Counted from the first letter of the stretch, positions 35,529 through 44,929 are shown. The stretch is DNA of 64,000 nucleotides from Clostridiales bacterium (GCA_016342415.1 JAEIOD010000022.1:1-64000), one strand, 5' to 3'. The notes: generated from the letters alone by a model not told the origin. Numbers and translations are program-made.

Positions 35529-36011
35529 TTGGTGTTCGAATTACTGAATCAATATTTATCAGCTGAGCTGAGTGTGTTTATCATTTCCATGATGCCGATA
35601 GTTGAATTAAGAGGTGCGATACCACTAGGTGTTGGGCTTGGAATGGCTCCTGCAAAAGCTGCAATGATTGCAGTTCTCGGAAACTGTTTGATAGTACCTA
35701 TTCTACTGATGATTATTAATCCGTTGTTTACACATTTTAGAAAACTCACATTATTAAGAGGATTCGTTAACCGATACGAAGAAAGAGCTGCAAAAAAAAT
35801 AGGACACTACAGAGAGTATAGGTTGATTGGATTATTTTTATTGGTTGCCATACCACTTCCTATGACTGGTGCTTATACGGGATGCGTTGCAGCAGTCATT
35901 ACAAAAGTTAGTTTCAAAAAGGCGAGTATTGCTATTATTGCAGGTGTCCTGACAGCTGGATTTATAGTTTACTTACTGAGTTTCTATTTCCATGTTATGT
36001 TTCTAACGTAG
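35529..36011 (+). CDS. Small multidrug export-family membrane protein (PF06695-like)
   Basis: This 160-residue protein starts one base after the LytTR gene's stop (TTG at 35529, or GTG at 35532). It has four to five TM segments. The conserved 'SMMPIVELRGAIPLGVGLGM' and 'FLLVAIPLPMTGAYTGCVAA' match the Sm_multidrug_ex family (YqaE/COG2426 type). Transport function is not well established for the family. It is translationally coupled with the regulator before it. Confidence 0.8.
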   Translation: MVFELLNQYLSAELSVFIISMMPIVELRGAIPLGVGLGMAPAKAAMIAVLGNCLIVPILLMIINPLFTHFRKLTLLRGFVNRYEERAAKKIGHYREYRLIGLFLLVAIPLPMTGAYTGCVAAVITKVSFKKASIAIIAGVLTAGFIVYLLSFYFHVMFLT

Positions 36012-36032
36012 TGAATTCTACGTTATTTTTGT
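36006..36032 (+). terminator. Terminator overlapping the exporter stop
   Basis: AACGTAG (36006-36012) pairs with CTACGTT (36019-36025) and is followed by ATTTTT. It closes the 34354-36011 operon. Confidence 0.75.
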
Positions 36033-36131
36033 GCATTAAGACATATTTTGCATCGTAAATTGTTGTTTTGACAATTTGGGTGTAATTATATCAATATGTA
36101 ATATAATATTGTGATAGAAAGGTAGATCATT

Positions 36132-36887
36132 ATGCGAATATTATTATTTTCCGAATCAGATGAATGGACTCATGTCCTGAAAGGGATATGTAACTCCAAT
36201 GAAACATGTGCAGATTTTATTCAAGTTAGATTTGATAGGATTAAAACACTAGGACTTACAAGTAAAGAAGATGTCTATATTATTGATGATGCATATTATG
36301 AGACTATCGACGGACATTATTTGGAAATATTGAAAACCTTAAAAGTGGATCTTATTGTATTGGTTTCTGAATTGAAATCAATGGAGCGTTATATAGGGTT
36401 TAATATCGTTGAATATATGTGTAGACCATTTGATGCAACAAGAATCAGACTGTGTTTACAGAGAATCTATAAACGAAATTCAACAATGAATAAAATGCGA
36501 TTGAAAGAGATTTCAAAGAAAATTTTAGTAAGAAATAAAAATGAGGTTAATATTGTATTAATTGGAGACATCTATTTTGTTAGGGCTTTTTCTGATTATG
36601 TCCAAGTGTATACCAAAGAGGGTATATACGTTTCAATTGATACCATCGATCATTATGAAAATATGGTGAGTGATTCGTTTTTTAGAGTGGCTGAAGATGT
36701 GTTGGTCAATTTTGATAAAATAGATGATATTCAAAAGTTAACTGAAGAATATTATAAGTTGAGTTTTATTGATTTTGAACCATGTACTTACATGAGAGAT
36801 TTTTTATTTGAGTCAAATGCAGTGAGTAAAGGACAAAAAAACCGTCAGGCATATATTGTTGAGACGATAAAAAAGATAGTGATTTAA
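36132..36887 (+). CDS. LytTR transcription regulator with pseudo-receiver domain (2 of 5)
   Basis: This 251-residue protein follows an AAAGG ribosome site. The receiver-like part has 'VYIIDDAYY' at the acceptor site, but the start ('LLFSESDEW') is atypical and the conserved Lys is Arg ('YMCRPFDAT'). The LytTR domain (about 130-225) is divergent: 'IYFVRAFSDYVQVYTKEGIY' and 'FFRVAEDVLVNFDKID'. It is monocistronic and convergent with murC. No kinase partner is visible. Confidence 0.7.
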   Translation: MRILLFSESDEWTHVLKGICNSNETCADFIQVRFDRIKTLGLTSKEDVYIIDDAYYETIDGHYLEILKTLKVDLIVLVSELKSMERYIGFNIVEYMCRPFDATRIRLCLQRIYKRNSTMNKMRLKEISKKILVRNKNEVNIVLIGDIYFVRAFSDYVQVYTKEGIYVSIDTIDHYENMVSDSFFRVAEDVLVNFDKIDDIQKLTEEYYKLSFIDFEPCTYMRDFLFESNAVSKGQKNRQAYIVETIKKIVI

Positions 36888-36933
36888 AAGTGACAAAATA
36901 TTATTTTATATTGTTGCTTTTTTTTTGAAAGGA

Positions 36934-36962
36934 TAAAAAAATGCAACCCGAATGGGTTGCAT
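36934..36962 (-). terminator. Intrinsic terminator of murC
   Basis: On the - strand, TGCAACCC and GGGTTGCA pair around a 4-nt loop and are followed by six T residues. Confidence 0.85.
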
Positions 36963-36965
36963 GAC

Positions 36966-38333
36966 TTATTTGATGATTGCTTCTCCAACGTCTCTGATAT
37001 TACCAGCGCCTAAGGTTAGGATGATATCATCTGGTTGAGCTGTTGCTTTAATGAAATCAACAATTTCATCGAATGTTTCAATATATTTAACGCGATCGTT
37101 TTCATGGGCAATTTCTGCCACTAAATCTTTAGAATGTATATTAACTGTATTGTCTTCTCGAGCCGCATAGATATCTGTAATAATCACAGAATCTGCATCG
37201 TTAAATGCAGTTGCGAACTGAAGTAACAAGTCTTTTGTTCTTGTATACGTATGAGGTTGGAAGATACAAACGATTTTTTCGCCCGGTAATTTTTTCGCAG
37301 CAGCAAGTGTTGCTTTTATTTCAGTCGGGTGATGTGCATAATCGTCAATGACTATGGCATCGTTGTATTTGCCTAAAACTTCAAAACGTCTTTTGGTGCC
37401 TTCGTAAGATTTCATCGCTGAACTGATTTGCTCTAACGGTATAGCCAAGGTATATGCAGATACAATCGCTGCCAAGGCGTTGTAGATACTGTGTTGGCCT
37501 GGGAACTTCAATGAGAACGAACCGTAAAGTTCTTCATTGTGATACACATCAAACTTAGAATGACCCTCATTGTTGAAGGTGATATTCTTCGCTTGGAAAT
37601 CACTTTGCGTGTTGATGCCAAATGTTGTTATGCCACAGTTAACATGTGATAATATTTTTTTTGCATTGTAATCATCGTTGTTGATGATAAGCATACCTGA
37701 TTCTGGTATTCTTTGAGCAAATTTAATAAATGCTGAGATGATATGGTCTAAATCTTCAAAGTAGTCCAAATGATCTTCATCAATATTTAGAATCACACCA
37801 ACGTTGTGGTTAAAGTGTAAGAAGTTTTCTTTATACTCACAGGCTTCCAAAAGAAACACTGAGGTATCGCCAATTTGTACATTGCTACCTAAGTTGGTTG
37901 AAATACCACCCACTAAAATAGTCGGATCATAATCCGAACTGTTTAAGATGTTTGAGATCATAGAAGTTGTAGTTGTTTTTCCATGAGCTCCTGCTACAGC
38001 GATGCTGGTTTGAAATTCAGGCATCAAGAGACCGATCATTTCTGCTCTGCTGACCATTTGTATTTCCAACTCTTTAGCTTTAATCAGCTCAATGTTATCA
38101 TCTGGTACTGCTGATGTATAAACCACTAGATCAGCACCTACTACATTATCTGCACGGTGGCCAATGGTTACTTTGATACCTTGTTTTTCAAGGTGTTTTG
38201 TCATAGTTGAGTGATCACGATCTGAACCGGTTACGATGTATGATCTTTTTAGTAAGATTTCTGCAATACCACTCATCATTATGCCCCCGATTCCAACGAA
38301 ATGGATGTGACGCATATTTGATAAATCAATCAT
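36966..38333 (-). CDS. murC: UDP-N-acetylmuramate--L-alanine ligase
   Basis: This 455-residue protein has the full MurC length. It adds L-Ala to UDP-MurNAc using ATP, the first peptide step of peptidoglycan synthesis in the cytosol. Visible features are the N-terminal 'HFVGIGGIMMSGIAEIL', the ATP-binding 'AVAGAHGKTTTTSMI', 'NIDEDHLDYFEDL' and 'VIDDYAHHPTEI'. A GGAG site precedes the ATG. It lies next to purR in the opposite orientation, as in many Clostridia. Confidence 0.95.
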   Translation of the reverse strand: MIDLSNMRHIHFVGIGGIMMSGIAEILLKRSYIVTGSDRDHSTMTKHLEKQGIKVTIGHRADNVVGADLVVYTSAVPDDNIELIKAKELEIQMVSRAEMIGLLMPEFQTSIAVAGAHGKTTTTSMISNILNSSDYDPTILVGGISTNLGSNVQIGDTSVFLLEACEYKENFLHFNHNVGVILNIDEDHLDYFEDLDHIISAFIKFAQRIPESGMLIINNDDYNAKKILSHVNCGITTFGINTQSDFQAKNITFNNEGHSKFDVYHNEELYGSFSLKFPGQHSIYNALAAIVSAYTLAIPLEQISSAMKSYEGTKRRFEVLGKYNDAIVIDDYAHHPTEIKATLAAAKKLPGEKIVCIFQPHTYTRTKDLLLQFATAFNDADSVIITDIYAAREDNTVNIHSKDLVAEIAHENDRVKYIETFDEIVDFIKATAQPDDIILTLGAGNIRDVGEAIIK

Positions 38334-38792
38334 TTTAATTCTCCTTACATTTCTTGATAAACAAGAATTTATATTTAACTACAAAATTATATCACAGATT
38401 CGTCTGAGAGAAAACTATAAATATGAATAAACGTATTTAAGGGAGTTTCTTACAATCAGTGCATTAGAGGGAAGTATCATCCAAGAATATAATCTTATTA
38501 ACATATATAAGTTCTAATGTAATATTGGGTGTCTTTAATAGAAAATACCCAGTGTCTCTACTTAAATTAATTGCTTTGATGTAATCTGTTTTTAGCCTTA
38601 TCGGTTCGTATAATGATCGAGATAAGTTGATGACAAAGGGACTCCTAGGATGTCTTTAGTACCCTCGGTACTGAGGTTATAGGAATTTCTAATGATAGAA
38701 CCTGATGCTTCCATTGAAATAGCTTGCATTTTACAATAAAAACGAATAAAATTAGCTTATAAGAAAAAAACATTCGTATAGGAGAAAATATT
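38334..38792. other. Divergent promoter region between murC and purR
   Basis: No gene is visible. A 6-bp perfect palindrome with a CTC loop (AGTACC/GGTACT, 38658-38672) lies inside a larger imperfect fold. The word TTCGTATA occurs near 38607 and again near 38773, which could be half-sites for PurR autoregulation. No T-box or known riboswitch consensus was recognised. Confidence 0.4.
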
Positions 38793-39602
38793 GTGAACAA
38801 ATACAAACGAAATGAGCGGATAGCTGCTATTACGCAAATCCTAGTTAATACACCCAATAAAGTATTTACACTAACATGTTTTACGGAGTTGTTTGCAGCT
38901 TCTAAATCAACGATTAGTGAAGACCTTGTTATTGTTAAAGACATCTTTGAGAAACAAAAATTGGGTAAAATTGAAACCATAACAGGTGCAGCGGGTGGTG
39001 TTAAGTACATTCCAATTATCTCACTTGAAAAGAAAGCTGAGATTATAGAGAACTTAAGAATGGAATTATCAAAAGAATCTAGACGTATTCCAGGTGGTTT
39101 TATATATTTAGCGGACATACTGTACAATCCGAATTATGTACAGTCGTTGGGAGCTATTTTTGCTGAGGAATTTATTCATGCTTCTATTGATTATGTTGTC
39201 ACTGTTGAAACAAAGGGTATTCCTCTGGCGCTTAAAACCGCATTTATGTTAAATGTACCTTTGGTGGTTTTTAGAAATACATTTAAAGCAGATGATGGAC
39301 CGACTCTCAGTATTCATTATGCTTCTGGTTCCGATGGTAGACTAAAAACCATGTATGCTCCTAAGAACTCCATGGGAAAAGGATCAAATGTATTGATCAT
39401 CGATGATTTCATGAGAGCAGGCGGTACCATTCAAGGTATGCAGTCACTTGTTAAAGAACTGGAATCTCATGTTGTTGGCATTGGTGTATTATTTGAAGAA
39501 GCGATGAGTGAAAAGAAATTAGTGGATGATTATTTCAGTATTTTTACCATAGATCCAAGCAAATCTAAAGAACATGTAACGATTCAATCGCATATTTTAT
39601 AA
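38793..39602 (+). CDS. purR: Purine operon repressor PurR
   Basis: This 269-residue protein starts at a GTG after GGAG. It has an N-terminal winged helix ('RIAAITQILVNTPNKVFTLT', then 'FAASKSTISEDLVIVK') and a C-terminal phosphoribosyltransferase-like domain with the PRPP loop 'VLIIDDFMRAGGTI'. The length and order match PurR of Bacilli and Clostridia, which represses purine genes and is released by PRPP. It sits beside spoVG, glmU and prs, the gene for PRPP synthase. Confidence 0.93.
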   Translation: MNKYKRNERIAAITQILVNTPNKVFTLTCFTELFAASKSTISEDLVIVKDIFEKQKLGKIETITGAAGGVKYIPIISLEKKAEIIENLRMELSKESRRIPGGFIYLADILYNPNYVQSLGAIFAEEFIHASIDYVVTVETKGIPLALKTAFMLNVPLVVFRNTFKADDGPTLSIHYASGSDGRLKTMYAPKNSMGKGSNVLIIDDFMRAGGTIQGMQSLVKELESHVVGIGVLFEEAMSEKKLVDDYFSIFTIDPSKSKEHVTIQSHIL

Positions 39603-39640
39603 AAAAAACCAATTTTATGAATATTCTTTCAATTTAAAAA

Positions 39641-39666
39641 AGGTTTTCCTGTCTCGATGTAGAATA
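39641..39666 (+). promoter_or_regulatory. Sigma-H-like promoter of spoVG
   Basis: AGGTTTT (39641), a 13-bp spacer and AGAAT (39661-39665) fit the sigma-H pattern (AGGWWWT then GAAT) known for spoVG in Bacillus. The spoVG start lies about 50 nt downstream. Confidence 0.5.
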
Positions 39667-39713
39667 GAGTATATGGGGCTTTATAATAAACGTCAGAGAG
39701 GCAGGAGGAATCA

Positions 39714-40019
39714 ATGAATATTACAGACGTTAGAATCAGAAAACTAAAAGACGATGGAAAGATGAAAGCAGTAGTTTCAGTAACCTTCGATGAGGCATTT
39801 GTAGTACATGATATTAAGATTATTGAAGGACAAAGCGGTTTATTTGTAGCGATGCCGAGTCGTAAAGTAGGAGAAGCAGACTATAGAGATATTGCTCATC
39901 CTATTAATTCTTCTATGCGTTCAGAAATTCAAGCAACTATTTTTGAAGCGTATGAGAGAGCGAAAACTGAACAAGATGATAATGTTGAAGAAACTTTTCT
40001 TGCTAGCACAACAGTATAA
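39714..40019 (+). CDS. spoVG: SpoVG, RNA/DNA-binding global regulator
   Basis: This 101-residue protein begins '[20 protein letters not shown]' and contains '[11 protein letters not shown]' and '[13 protein letters not shown]', the hallmarks of SpoVG. It is a small nucleic-acid-binding regulator that is abundant and linked to sporulation and virulence in Firmicutes. AGGAGG precedes the ATG and a strong terminator follows. Confidence 0.96.
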   Translation: MNITDVRIRKLKDDGKMKAVVSVTFDEAFVVHDIKIIEGQSGLFVAMPSRKVGEADYRDIAHPINSSMRSEIQATIFEAYERAKTEQDDNVEETFLASTTV

Positions 40020-40026
40020 TAAAAAT

Positions 40027-40057
40027 ATTTCCTAAGTTTTCTTAGGGAATTTTTTTT
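40027..40057 (+). terminator. Intrinsic terminator of spoVG
   Basis: TTTCCTAAG pairs with CTTAGGGAA around a TTTT loop and is followed by a run of T residues. Confidence 0.85.
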
Positions 40058-40196
40058 CCTAAAATAGTGTAGGAGTGTTTCTTTATAACTGAAATAATGT
40101 TATAATGCTTTCGGTCTTAGTTGTTAAAAAGACTGGCTTTGTGACTTTATACGGGAACTAAAAAGAACACTTGTAGAGATATAACAAGGAGGCCAA

Positions 40197-41315
40197 ATGT
40201 TAAACGCAATTGTACATATTGATCCAGATAATTCAAAAATGAAATCTAAAAAGACCAAAGAAGAACAGATTATTTTTGGCAAGACAATTCAAGAGATTAT
40301 CACTGAAACATTGAAAGCAGATGAACAACTGATTGAAAAACATGATATAAAAGAAGGATTGGATCATGTCATATTTTTTATGGCACACGCTCCATTGATT
40401 GATTTAACGTGGATCCATAACAACATCATGCAATACCCTGATGATATTGTTTTCTTCAAGGACAACAAAGAACGTCCGGTGGCCTTTTACATACCAAGCA
40501 AAGTGATCGATAAACAATTGGATATCATTTTAGACAATTGGGTTAACTTTGCAGATTTAACTGAAAGACTGCAAGAAACCTATCGTGTGGAATGTATGGA
40601 AGGTAAAGCTGTTGTTGAATCAAAGAGAGACCTTCAATATGTGATGAAACGTCTTCAGAAACGTATTAATATGAATCTGATAGAAGAGGGTGCAACCATC
40701 ATAGATATGGAAACCACTTATATTGATTTTGATGTTCAAGTGGGTATGGATACAATCATCTATCCCAATACATTTTTAACGGGTCAAACTGTGATCGGTG
40801 AGGAGTGCAGTATAGGTCCGGATGCTAGAATCACAGATTCTACTATCGGCAACTACACAACGATTAAAGACAGTACGGTATTGGAATCTTCGATTGATGA
40901 TCACACTTCAGTAGGACCTTACGCTTATATCAGACCTAACTCTAAAGTAGGATCTCATGTTAAGATAGGCGATTTTGTTGAAGTTAAAAATGCAGTAATT
41001 GGTGATGGCACTAAAATTTCTCACTTGGCTTATGTAGGTGATGCTGATCTAGGTAAAAATATCAATGTCAGTTGTGGTGTAATTTTTACCAATTATAATG
41101 GCAGAGATAAAAATAGATCTGAAATAAAAGACAACTCATTCATCGGCTGTAATTCAAACATTGTCGCTCCGGTTATTGTAGAGGAACTGTCTTATATTGC
41201 TGCTGGTACGACGGTTACTGAAAACGTACCTTCTGGTGCGCTTGCCATCGGTAGAGCAAGACAAGAGAACAAACCGGGTTGGGTTGAAAAAACCAAACTG
41301 ATTACAAAAAAATAG
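40197..41315 (+). CDS. glmU: GlmU-like acetyltransferase with degenerate uridyltransferase half
   Basis: This 372-residue protein is about 80 residues shorter than normal GlmU (about 455). The C-terminal left-handed beta-helix is intact: 'VGPYAYIRP', 'GDFVEVKNAVIGDGTKISH' with catalytic His276, 'GVIFTNYNGRDKNRSEI' and 'NIVAPVIVEE'. It should acetylate GlcN-1-P. The N-terminal half has lost the nucleotide loop: LAAGxGTRMKSK is replaced by 'HIDPDNSKMKSK', and about 80 residues are missing. UTP-dependent GlcNAc-1-P uridylylation is therefore unlikely. The gene position (spoVG-glmU-prs) is the normal one. A separate uridyltransferase would be needed elsewhere. Confidence 0.88.
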   Translation: MLNAIVHIDPDNSKMKSKKTKEEQIIFGKTIQEIITETLKADEQLIEKHDIKEGLDHVIFFMAHAPLIDLTWIHNNIMQYPDDIVFFKDNKERPVAFYIPSKVIDKQLDIILDNWVNFADLTERLQETYRVECMEGKAVVESKRDLQYVMKRLQKRINMNLIEEGATIIDMETTYIDFDVQVGMDTIIYPNTFLTGQTVIGEECSIGPDARITDSTIGNYTTIKDSTVLESSIDDHTSVGPYAYIRPNSKVGSHVKIGDFVEVKNAVIGDGTKISHLAYVGDADLGKNINVSCGVIFTNYNGRDKNRSEIKDNSFIGCNSNIVAPVIVEELSYIAAGTTVTENVPSGALAIGRARQENKPGWVEKTKLITKK

Positions 41316-41332
41316 TTGAATAATAAGCGACT

Positions 41333-41365
41333 AGTTTGGGGAAAGACCAGTCGCTTATATTTAAT
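41333..41365 (+). terminator. Terminator/attenuator between glmU and prs
   Basis: ATAAGCGACT pairs with AGTCGCTTAT and is followed by ATTTAATATATT. The tail is T-rich but interrupted, so read-through into prs is possible. Confidence 0.65.
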
Positions 41366-41415
41366 ATATTATGACTTTAATCAAGGTCATACAGTCAATC
41401 TATTAGGAGGAAATC

Positions 41416-42369
41416 ATGCATTCTAAAGGTAAAAAAATCAAAATTTTTGCGGGTAATTCGAACAAAGATTTAGCTACAAAAATTTGTGGTGAGTTGGGTA
41501 TTCCAATGGGGGATGTGGAAGTTAAGACATTCAGTGATGGTGAAATTGCTGTAAACCTATCGGAAACGGTTAGAGGGGTAGACGTTTATATCATTCAATC
41601 AACAAGTCCACCTGCTGTAAATACTTACCTTATGGAACTTTTAATCATGATTGATGCTCTTAAACGTGCGTCAGCAGGTAGAATCACTGCGGTTATACCT
41701 TACTATGGTTATGCAAGACAAGACAGAAAAGCAAAAGCGAGAGATCCAATCTCAGCTAAGCTGGTTGCTGATATTTTAACAGCGGCTGGTGCAGATCGTG
41801 TGTTATCTATGGATTTACATGCGGCTCAGATTCAAGGTTACTTCAATATTCCAGTGGATCACCTACTGGGTACACCAATCTTGGCAGATTACTTTATTCA
41901 AAAGAACATTCAAGATCTAGTAGTTGTATCGCCTGACTTAGGATCGGTTACAAGAGCTAGAAAGTTTGCCAATCGATTGAATACAGAAATTGCAATCATT
42001 GATAAGAGAAGACCGGAAGCCAATGCGGTTGAAGTCATGAACATCATTGGTAAAGTAAGAGGCAAAAATGTTATCTTAATTGATGATATGATTGACACTG
42101 CCGGTACAATTACTCAGGGTGCACAAGCACTTATTGATAGTGGTGCCAAGTCAGTTATAGCATGTTGTACCCACGCCGTACTTTCAGGTCCTGCACTGAA
42201 GAGATTAGATGAGTCGGTTATCAGTGAATTGGTTGTACTGGATACAATTGAATTGACTGAAGAAGCAAAAGCGTTGGAAATGATTACTCAATTATCTGTT
42301 TCAGAGATCTTTGCTGAATCGATTAGAAGAATCTTTAACAATGATTCTGTAAGTAAATTATTTGATTAA
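41416..42369 (+). CDS. prs: Ribose-phosphate pyrophosphokinase (PRPP synthetase)
   Basis: This 317-residue protein makes PRPP from ribose 5-phosphate and ATP for nucleotide synthesis. Visible motifs include '[15 protein letters not shown]', '[20 protein letters not shown]', the metal-binding '[15 protein letters not shown]' and the PRPP loop '[14 protein letters not shown]'. The length matches class I enzymes. AGGAGG precedes the ATG and a terminator follows. Confidence 0.97.
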   Translation: MHSKGKKIKIFAGNSNKDLATKICGELGIPMGDVEVKTFSDGEIAVNLSETVRGVDVYIIQSTSPPAVNTYLMELLIMIDALKRASAGRITAVIPYYGYARQDRKAKARDPISAKLVADILTAAGADRVLSMDLHAAQIQGYFNIPVDHLLGTPILADYFIQKNIQDLVVVSPDLGSVTRARKFANRLNTEIAIIDKRRPEANAVEVMNIIGKVRGKNVILIDDMIDTAGTITQGAQALIDSGAKSVIACCTHAVLSGPALKRLDESVISELVVLDTIELTEEAKALEMITQLSVSEIFAESIRRIFNNDSVSKLFD

Positions 42370-42373
42370 ATTG

Positions 42374-42400
42374 AATTGTCCCTTAGGGGGCAATTTTTTT
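42374..42400 (+). terminator. Intrinsic terminator of prs
   Basis: AATTGTCCC pairs with GGGGCAATT around a short loop and is followed by seven T residues. Confidence 0.85.
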
Positions 42401-42864
42401 GGAAAAAAATCAAAACCTTTATAACCCTCGAAAGCCATAAATTAAAAACTGGTTTTATGTAGACCAAAGTCTACAATAATCGTGCAGATGAGTGACTTGA
42501 ACACTTGCAAAGGTATTCGTAATGTGAATTTTTCGAATGATTTAGTCAAACGCACTAAAATGTAACACAAATGTAACATTGTCGAAAAATGTCGCATTTA
42601 CAAAAATGGATTATTAAGTAAAATGTTTTTTCGACATATAAATACCCTTAAAATGGCATGAATAACCAATTAAGTGACATAACTTACCACAATGTGTGTA
42701 GGGGGATGTACAGAAATTACCGAATTAAACTGACATTTTCCATATTTTGGATATTGCGAATGGCTAAATAGGTAAAATTCTCTCAAAAACTGGAAAATGT
42801 ACAGAGTTGAAAAATATGAAAACCTGAGATAAACTAAAATTAACAGGTTGAAAGAGAGAGTGAT
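42401..42864. other. Long leader region of a LytTR gene with inverted repeats
   Basis: No gene is visible. The region holds a GTAGAC/GTCTAC hairpin (42457-42472), a large inverted repeat with TGTCGAAAAA (42580) and TTTTTCGACA (42627-42636) as outer arms, a single TGGCTAAATA half-site (42761), and ACATTTTCCA/TGGAAAATGT arms flanking that half-site (about 42733 and 42791). It is probably a regulatory leader for the LytTR gene at 42865. Confidence 0.5.
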
Positions 42865-43593
42865 ATGATTAAAGTATTGATTTTGGAGGATGACAAAATT
42901 ACTTTGAATCATTATAAAGAGATTGTTGAGAATGCATTATGTGATTGTGAAGTCTATACAGCATCAACTGGTAAGAGAGCCATGTCTATTGTAACTAAAA
43001 ATCAAATTGATTTGATGTTATTGGATATGGAGCTAGATGATGAGAAAAAAGTATTGGGACTCGATTATGCGAATATGATTTCGTGTGAGCAACCACAGGT
43101 CGAATTTATAGTGATATCTGGGTACAGTAATTACTTGAGAGATGCAGGGGATGTAGAACCGTACTATTATTTTATGAAACCCGTCAATGAAATGTTTTTA
43201 ACAAGAAAGTTGATGGAGTGGCAAATCCTAAAAGCCAAGATGCCAGAAGGAAATGCTAAAAGCATCAAGTTGCAAACGGAAGTCGGCATGGCGATAGTGC
43301 CCATCAACAGAATCTGTTACATCGAAAAGATGAACAGAAAAGTTAAAATCATGACTTCTACTAAGGAATATGTCTGTAGAGATTCGCTTAGAAATATGTT
43401 GACTCAACTGGACAATCAGTTTTATCATTCACACCAATCTTTTGTGGTGAATTTAAAACAGATTGAAAGTGTTGAGGCAAAAGAGGACCGAACATGGGGT
43501 ATTCACTTTAAAGAAGTGGAGGATGAGGCTTTGTTGAGTCGGTATAAGGCAAAGGAATTCTTTGGACTTCTTGACAGTGAAGCAACGTCATAA
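42865..43593 (+). CDS. LytTR response regulator with intact receiver (3 of 5)
   Basis: This 242-residue protein follows a GAGAG ribosome site. The receiver domain is complete: acidic 'LILEDDK', acceptor Asp in 'LMLLDMELDD', Ser in 'VISGYS' and Lys in 'YYFMKPVNE'. The LytTR domain (about 135-238) has 'ICYIEKMNRKVKIM', 'FYHSHQSFVVNLKQI' and 'LLSRYKAKEFF'. It is closely related to the regulator at 47979. No histidine kinase is adjacent; the membrane protein that follows could be a kinase-less sensor. Confidence 0.88.
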   Translation: MIKVLILEDDKITLNHYKEIVENALCDCEVYTASTGKRAMSIVTKNQIDLMLLDMELDDEKKVLGLDYANMISCEQPQVEFIVISGYSNYLRDAGDVEPYYYFMKPVNEMFLTRKLMEWQILKAKMPEGNAKSIKLQTEVGMAIVPINRICYIEKMNRKVKIMTSTKEYVCRDSLRNMLTQLDNQFYHSHQSFVVNLKQIESVEAKEDRTWGIHFKEVEDEALLSRYKAKEFFGLLDSEATS

Positions 43594-43836
43594 TAACATA
43601 ATAAGACAGATAGAGTGATTTAATGACAATTAAATGACTCTATCTTTTATTTGACAACTGTCAATCAAATAATTTTTTATGTGGCAAGCTGAAAAATTTT
43701 TAGGATAAGATTTTTTTAAATCCATAAACTCTTTGCTTTTATGGACCACACAGTTTACAATAACAGTACTGTCGTTTGAAAAAAAACGTGTAAAGATGAT
43801 CCAAAGGATTAGTACCATTAATAACTAAGGAGGCTT

Positions 43837-44319
43837 ATGGGGATTAAATTTGTTATTCACCCAATTGCATATTTTATACTGTTGTTGATTGAAGTGGCAG
43901 GTATGAACTTGGCTGCAAACGTATTCACCGGACAAAGCGCCGAAAACAAAAGATTTATCATAGGGACACTGTCAACAGTGGTTATTATTTTCTTGCTTGA
44001 TATGTTTTTATTTGATTTTCACAAGACAGCTCTAAGAAGTGTTTTGATTATGGGCGTGTTGTTTTTTCACTTTAAGTTTATTAACCAGATATCTTTTGTT
44101 AAATGCGGCATACAGACATTGGTCTTATTTGTTGTTGTAATCTTAGTTGATTTATCATTGTCATTGTTTGCAAAGCTGATGTTTGTTGATTCTATGGCAT
44201 GGTTGTTTGATAATTATATTTTTATGTATGCACTCTATCTGTGTTTGTTCTACTTGACCATCATACTGGGGAGTACCTTTAACATAAAAATCATAAAGAT
44301 AGATAAGTTTAAATTCTAA
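43837..44319 (+). CDS. Five-TM membrane protein, kinase-less sensor-like
   Basis: This 160-residue, very hydrophobic protein follows AAGGAGG. It has about five TM helices and ends in a basic tail ('NIKIIKIDKFKF'). It resembles in pattern the membrane input half of AgrC/GHKL-type sensor kinases, without any catalytic domain. It follows a LytTR regulator, the usual partner of such kinases. Function is unknown and the comparison is by pattern only. Confidence 0.55.
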   Translation: MGIKFVIHPIAYFILLLIEVAGMNLAANVFTGQSAENKRFIIGTLSTVVIIFLLDMFLFDFHKTALRSVLIMGVLFFHFKFINQISFVKCGIQTLVLFVVVILVDLSLSLFAKLMFVDSMAWLFDNYIFMYALYLCLFYLTIILGSTFNIKIIKIDKFKF

Positions 44320-44342
44320 TCTTCTGTAAAGGAGATTTTTTT
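44317..44342 (+). terminator. Terminator after the five-TM gene
   Basis: AATCTTC/GGAGATT is an imperfect stem followed by seven T residues, directly after the stop codon. Confidence 0.65.
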
Positions 44343-44343
44343 G

Positions 44344-44370
44344 TAAAAAAAACAACTGCAATGCAGTTGT
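44344..44370 (-). terminator. Intrinsic terminator of the VanZ-like gene
   Basis: On the - strand, ACAACTGCA and TGCAGTTGT form a perfect stem followed by a T run. It is the convergent partner of the + terminator beside it. Confidence 0.8.
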
Positions 44371-44375
44371 GATGT

Positions 44376-44855
44376 TTAAGAAGCTAATTTTCTTTTTTTG
44401 TAAACGGTAATGATGGTTGCTATGACCATAACACCTAGTAAAGCGCCGGCAGAATCAATCATAACGTCTTTTACTTGTGGCCCGCGACCAGGTACAAACA
44501 TTTGATGTGTTTCATCTATGATTGCCATAAGCACTGTTGCAAAGAAACTGTATGAAAATAACTTAGTGCCAATCACTTTAAATGAAAAGGCAAAAGTAAA
44601 TGCTGCACCAATGGATCCGAATAATACGAAGTGAGCCATTTTTCGGACTAAGTGCATGGTTACATTTTCAAATCCAAATGCCTTGAATATCTCTAAGATG
44701 CTACCGCTTTGTAATTTTGAAATACTTGCAGGTTGTGCAGAAAAGAAAAATGCTGCTCCGATACCTACTAATACAAACAATGCTGCCAAGAGTTTCCCGT
44801 TGTGGGATTCTTTTTTTATTTTACCGGTTAAGACCGTTTGATTCATAAGTTCCAT
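44376..44855 (-). CDS. VanZ-like membrane protein under c-di-GMP riboswitch control
   Basis: This 159-residue protein has four TM helices. The VanZ family signature is clear: 'RKMAHFVLFGSIGAAF' and 'DETHQMFVPGRGPQVKDV' followed by 'DSAGALLG'. VanZ proteins confer low-level teicoplanin resistance in enterococci, but most relatives have unknown envelope roles. GGAGG lies 5 nt before the ATG at 44855. A GEMM-I riboswitch with a terminator lies in its leader, so c-di-GMP controls its expression. Confidence 0.85.
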   Translation of the reverse strand: MELMNQTVLTGKIKKESHNGKLLAALFVLVGIGAAFFFSAQPASISKLQSGSILEIFKAFGFENVTMHLVRKMAHFVLFGSIGAAFTFAFSFKVIGTKLFSYSFFATVLMAIIDETHQMFVPGRGPQVKDVMIDSAGALLGVMVIATIITVYKKRKLAS

Positions 44856-44892
44856 AAGTTCCTCCTAATATATAGTAAGAACCGAAAGGATG

Positions 44893-44922
44893 AAAATAAA
44901 AAAGATGACTTTTATAGTCACC
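44893..44922 (-). terminator. Riboswitch-linked terminator
   Basis: On the - strand, GGTGACT pairs with AGTCATC (one G-U pair) and is followed by six T residues. It starts about 10 nt after the aptamer and lies before the VanZ-like gene. It is the likely expression platform. Confidence 0.75.
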
Positions 44923-44929
44923 GAATTTG

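Noticed and set aside
38640..38700. T-box or other riboswitch before purR
   Set aside because: A palindrome and imperfect fold are present, but the T-box consensus and known aptamer cores are missing.
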